Assembly: GCF_019797845.1 (NCBI RefSeq)
Contig: NZ_CP081864.1
Span: forward strand, 1,116,001 to 1,180,000
Reading direction: 5' to 3'
From: Symbiopectobacterium purcellii
GTDB lineage: Bacteria > Pseudomonadota > Gammaproteobacteria > Enterobacterales > Enterobacteriaceae
Length of the DNA: 64,000 nucleotides
Shown in pieces: positions 60,669-64,000 of the stretch. Position numbers and translations under genes: made by a program. Below the pieces are notes generated by a model. That model was not told the DNA's origin. It saw only the letters and a list, made by a program, of their open reading frames with translations, and searched no databases. How positions within the stretch are numbered: position 1 is the first letter of the stretch; each line of letters begins with the position of its first letter.

Positions 60669-61515
60669 GGGCCTGTTGACAATCATCGCCAAGAACCTGT
60701 TTTTTTGTAAAAGAATCTGTTTACATTCTGTCTTTTTTGGAAAAGCAGAATGCCAAGATTGATGCTCAGTGATGACCAATACGAACGGATTAGCCCGTTT
60801 TTGCCGGGAAAGGATTCGGATCCGGGACGAACAGCAGCAGATAATCGGCTTTTTGTCGAAGCGGTTTTATGGATCGCCCGAACTGGAAGCCCATGGAGAG
60901 ATTTACCACCCGATTTCGGACTCTGGAACTGTGTGTACAAACGCTTTGCCAGATGGTCACGGGCAGAAATATGGCATTCCGTTTTTGCTGAACTTGCGGG
61001 CGATGCCGATTTCGAGGAAATCTTCATCGACAGCACTATCGTACGGGTTCATCAGCATGCAGCGGGCGCTCCCAAAAAAACGGTGACCAGTCGATTGGTC
61101 GTTCTCGCGGGGGATTGACAACCAAGATTCACGCTCTGGTTGATGGGCTGGGCATGCTTGCCCGTTTTAGTTTGACTGGTGGTCAAAAGAGCGACACCAG
61201 AGAAGCATTGCCTTTACTTGGTGAATTGAAACCTTCAAGCTTGGCTGCAGACAAAGCCTACGATACGAATGTGATTCTACAATATCTGGAGTCGGTAGGC
61301 ATTCAGGCTGTCATCCCCAGCAAAGAGAATCGCCGTGAGCAACGCCCACTGGACAAACATCTTTACGCTTCACGCAATTTGATCGAACGTTTCTTTTGCC
61401 GTATCAAGCAATTTCGACGCGTAGCTACACGCTTCGACAAACTCTCAAAACGCTTCGCATCATTCGTTGCGCTCGCTGCTGCATTCGTCTGGCTGTGTTA
61501 ATTGTCAACAGCCCC
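60669..61515 (+). mobile_element. IS5-family (IS427-type) insertion sequence
   Basis: An 847-bp element. The left inverted repeat GGGCCTGTTGACAAT (60669-60683) matches the complement of the right end (61501-61515, GGGGCTGTTGACAAT) at 14 of 15 positions. A TA dinucleotide flanks both sides (60667-60668, 61516-61517), the likely target duplication. Inside is one transposase gene in two overlapping frames. It sits between slt and ampG, which are far apart in E. coli. Confidence 0.9.
60750..61501 (+). CDS. IS5-family transposase, expressed by a -1 frameshift
   Basis: A DDE transposase split into two frames. The first frame (from 60750, 122 codons) carries the N-terminal DUF4096-like region LSDDQYERISPFLPG, CVYKRFARWSRAEIW and the first catalytic Asp in IFIDSTIVRVHQHAAG, and ends at 61118. 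The second frame (to 61501) continues KIHALVDGLG, AADKAYDTN with the second Asp and NLIERFFCRIKQFRRVATRFDKL with the catalytic Glu. Slipping back one base on the seven A at 61074-61080 joins them as ...APKKNGDQSIGRSRGG..., the normal IS5-group sequence. Such A-run frameshifts are usual in this group, so it is probably active rather than broken. Confidence 0.9.
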
Positions 61516-61570
61516 TAGTGAAAAAAAAATAATACAATGCGGTGATAACCACGCAGGTTTATCGCTATTT

Positions 61571-63055
61571 TCAGGCTTCAGAAGACGGTGAATTACGCAG
61601 CGATAAATAGTCGAGCACACTCCCGAGTAGTGCCCCCGAAATGACCAAAATACCCCCTAGCATCAGAAGGTTATCATTAATGGTTTCGACCGCATTGGCA
61701 CCCAACGCGTGGGCGATGGTCAAGGTCAGCCAGATGAATAACAGCGCACACCCGGCCGCCAACATACGCAGCGCGAAGCGGTAATGGCGGGGATAGGTCA
61801 TGCGTACCATGAAGGTGCCGGTGCGTTGGGTGTACTCCAGAGTTTGTCGGCACACCAGTAGCAGGACTAATCCCGGCACTGAGATCGCAATGGTAAATAA
61901 ATAGAACCAGGCCCAACCATGGGTTTCTACAAACCAGCCTGCAATCGGGCCAACGTAGACGCGCCCCACGGCAGAGAGTGCGGAAAGCAGCGCAAACTGG
62001 GTAGCGGAAAACGACGTGTTGCATAAGGTCATTAGTAATGCAACAAACGCTGCCGTGCCCATCCCGCCGCACAGGTTTTCCAGAAAGATAACCCCCGCCA
62101 TGCTAACCAGATGTTTGCTTGTGATCGCCAGCAGCCAGTAACCTGCGTTAGAGACGGCCTGCAAGATGCCGAATAGCAGCAGCGCACGGAATAAGGTCAT
62201 GCGTTGCATTAACAACCCGCCGTACAAAGCACCAATAATGGTAGCGAGTAACCCTAATGTTTTGTTGACCAGTCCAACGTCGCCGGCATTGAAGCCCACC
62301 CCGCGAATCAGGAACGGGGTGCTCAGGCTCATCGCAAAGGCGTCGCCTAGCTTATACAGCACAATCAGTAATAAAATCAGCCAGGCGTTATTGCGCGAAA
62401 AGAAGTCACGCAGCGGGGCAAACATGGCCTGTTCAAGGGTGCGCGGTGCCGGGGCATCCAATACCGGTTCAGGCGCCCGCAGGGTGGCGATGATACCCGG
62501 TAGCAGCAGCAGTGCCATCAACACATAGGTGGCGTGCCAGCCGAGATAACGATCGGCCAGCCACAGTGCCAGTCCGCCGGAAACCAGCATGGCCAGACGG
62601 TAACCCAGTACGGAAATGGCCGCGCCCGAGCCGCGTTGATCGGCGGGTAACAGGTCGGTTTTGTAGGCGTCAAACACGATATCCTGGGACGCGGAACAAA
62701 ATGCCACCAATACCGCAATCGCGGCTAACCACCACAGATGCTTGCCGGGTTCCAGTAGTGCCATCGAGGCAATCAAGCCGATAAGCAGCACCTGACTGAC
62801 CAGCAGCCAGCCACGGCGACGGCCGAGGAAGGGCGGGGTGTAGCGGTCCATCATCGGTGCCCACATAAACTTGAAAACATAGGCTTGTCCCACCAGGGAG
62901 AAGAAACCGATGGTTTTCAAATCGACGTTAGCAACCGTCATCCATGCCTGCAACGTACCGGAAGTTAGCGCCAGCGGTAGCCCAGACGCAAAACCCAGTA
63001 ACAGCAGTGACAGCGAATACGGCTGACGAACAAGGGTGAAAAAACGATGTAGCAT
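61571..63055 (-). CDS. ampG: Muropeptide permease AmpG
   Basis: AmpG imports GlcNAc-anhydroMurNAc muropeptides for recycling; in species with ampC it also affects beta-lactamase induction. The 494 residues (E. coli 491) form a major-facilitator protein with about 12-14 spans. FASGLPLALTSGTLQAWM, SQDIVFDAYKTDLLPADQRGSGAA and FLENLCGGMGTAAFVALLMTLCN are characteristic. The loop DAPAPRTLEQAMFAPLRDF separates the two halves. It lies downstream of yajG on the same strand as in E. coli. Slt70 makes its substrates and Mpl uses the tripeptide derived from them; both are in this window. Confidence 0.95.
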   Translation of the reverse strand: MLHRFFTLVRQPYSLSLLLLGFASGLPLALTSGTLQAWMTVANVDLKTIGFFSLVGQAYVFKFMWAPMMDRYTPPFLGRRRGWLLVSQVLLIGLIASMALLEPGKHLWWLAAIAVLVAFCSASQDIVFDAYKTDLLPADQRGSGAAISVLGYRLAMLVSGGLALWLADRYLGWHATYVLMALLLLPGIIATLRAPEPVLDAPAPRTLEQAMFAPLRDFFSRNNAWLILLLIVLYKLGDAFAMSLSTPFLIRGVGFNAGDVGLVNKTLGLLATIIGALYGGLLMQRMTLFRALLLFGILQAVSNAGYWLLAITSKHLVSMAGVIFLENLCGGMGTAAFVALLMTLCNTSFSATQFALLSALSAVGRVYVGPIAGWFVETHGWAWFYLFTIAISVPGLVLLLVCRQTLEYTQRTGTFMVRMTYPRHYRFALRMLAAGCALLFIWLTLTIAHALGANAVETINDNLLMLGGILVISGALLGSVLDYLSLRNSPSSEA

Positions 63056-63109
63056 GGCAGATCCTTTACTCTATCCCACCGAACAGGATAGAGGAAAACA
63101 GCGTAGGAA

Positions 63110-63688
63110 TTATCGGGCGTTAGCCTTAATGAAGCTGCTGACAGTGGTGTCTTGTGCCATGTCATTGATGACATCGCCCAATACCGTATTGACAGCATTG
63201 GTGATTTTTTCGTTGGTCGCGGTCAATGCGCCTTGAACGTTATAGGTTGAGCGGTAATTCTTGACCTGCTTGTTGCCGTTGGCCGCCTGAGAGATGATCG
63301 AAATATCCGCGCGTGCGGTAATATTATGACGCAGGTTACCTTCTGATACGTCAGCATACAGCTGGTTTACCACGATTTGCAGCGCAACCGGGCCACCGGT
63401 ACCGATCATGTAACCGCGCGCAGACATCTGTTTTTCCAACGCTTCTTGCAACAGGAAACGCAGGTCGCGTGAAGGCGTCAGCACGATCAGTTGCCCGTCG
63501 CGGTTGATTTTGGCCAATGCCTGATCGGCACGTTGATCGGCCCCGTTGATGCTGACGGTAACGCCCATCAGGGTTGGGTCTTGCGCTGGCACGTTAATTT
63601 TTGGAGAGACATCAAGCGTGTTGCTTTGATTGGCGCATCCGGCGAGCATCAGCACGGCCAATACGGGAAAAAACAGTTTTTTTAACAT
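63110..63688 (-). CDS. yajG: Putative lipoprotein YajG
   Basis: A 192-residue lipoprotein of unknown function (YajG family). MLKKLFFPVLAVLMLAGCANQ ends in a lipobox with the acylated Cys at residue 18. The family words TLDVSPKINVP, INGADQRADQALA and SPSRDLRFLLQEALEKQM are present. It lies between bolA and ampG, in the order of E. coli, and the gap to ampG is 54 bases. Confidence 0.92.
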   Translation of the reverse strand: MLKKLFFPVLAVLMLAGCANQSNTLDVSPKINVPAQDPTLMGVTVSINGADQRADQALAKINRDGQLIVLTPSRDLRFLLQEALEKQMSARGYMIGTGGPVALQIVVNQLYADVSEGNLRHNITARADISIISQAANGNKQVKNYRSTYNVQGALTATNEKITNAVNTVLGDVINDMAQDTTVSSFIKANAR

Positions 63689-63927
63689 TGTGCATTTTCT
63701 CAGTAATGATTAGGGTGGTTCGCTGGTAAAAAATTCCCGTTATCATACCATTGCCGACAGCGGGTGAAAGGACGAATTCAGGGGAAATACTCTGGAAGTG
63801 GCCTTTTTTTCGGCGCGATGCGATGAGATATCGCGATCGCCGGATTGACCGATAGTGTGTTCACCGCATTTTTCTGCCAGCGGAATATACTGTCTGGCAA
63901 GCTCAACAAGTAACAAGGGACTCCTTC

Positions 63928-64000
63928 ATGCATGCCACCATTGAGGCGAAACTGCGCGCTGCCTTCACCCCCACGCATCTGGATGTGATCAATGAAAGTC
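63928..64000 (+). CDS. bolA: BolA family regulator (3' end outside window)
   Basis: The first 24 codons of bolA. TIEAKLRAAFTPTHLDVINES resembles the start of E. coli BolA ([22 protein letters not shown]). BolA is a small morphology and stress regulator that also works with monothiol glutaredoxins. AAGGGA lies seven bases before the ATG. It is divergent from yajG, as in E. coli. Confidence 0.9.
   Translation, partial: MHATIEAKLRAAFTPTHLDVINES

Noticed and set aside
63840..63927. Gearbox-like promoter (CTGGCAAGC) before bolA
   Set aside because: Only loosely similar to the E. coli bolA gearbox; too weak to list as a feature.

Overview
The window is chromosomal DNA of an enterobacterium, most likely a plant-associated member of the Pectobacteriaceae (Dickeya, Brenneria, Lonsdalea or a relative). 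Nearly every housekeeping protein closely resembles its Escherichia coli counterpart, ERIC repeats are present, and there is an accessory cluster for uptake and breakdown of a plant-type uronate oligosaccharide. Genus assignment is inference; no rRNA gene lies here. No tRNA, rRNA or CRISPR array was seen.

Layout. 1-554: end of a MetI-type ABC permease. 555-982: a gene-free stretch with two consensus DnaA boxes around an IHF site, a datA candidate. 983-14728: queG facing nnr-tsaE-amiB-mutL-miaA-hfq-hflX-hflK-hflC-yjeT-purA, tightly packed with several ATGA start/stop overlaps. 14786-17348: mpl and fbp, divergent. 17445-23122: ruvX, yqgE, gshB, rsmE, endA, sprT and metK, all on the minus strand. 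24137-30458: speA, an AT-rich LuxR-type regulator where E. coli carries speB, loiP and tktA. 30518-41947: the accessory cluster, with an IclR-type repressor, a Gfo/Idh/MocA oxidoreductase, an ABC sugar importer resembling TogMNAB, a YjhG/YagF-type dehydratase, a YagE/YjhH-type aldolase and a GH105 hydrolase. 42264-45733: epd-pgk-fbaA. 45884-52463: mscS, an unknown membrane protein, argO, yggE, argP, rpiA and serA. 52558-56528: an MDR oxidoreductase with its divergent LysR regulator, and a chemoreceptor. 56624-60662: ettA and slt. 60669-61515: an IS5-family element. 61571-64000: ampG, yajG and the start of bolA.

The most informative signals concern the accessory cluster. Its first permease has lost a C-terminal segment by an internal deletion: the original tail is still readable in another frame. 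Its aldolase has a one-base insertion after codon 260; removing it restores a tail giving 303 residues, about the E. coli YagE length. The cluster therefore looks recently inactivated, or the assembly has errors in two places. A 16-bp palindrome upstream of the IclR gene recurs 15/16 (in inverted orientation) just upstream of the aldolase, which makes it the likely operator.

Other points of note are two 15-bp tandem repeats that copy a stop codon in frame just after gshB and after the MDR gene, a 78-bp module shared by two ERIC elements, three tandem hairpins between pgk and fbaA, and several junctions between blocks that lie far apart on the E. coli map, one of them occupied by the IS element.
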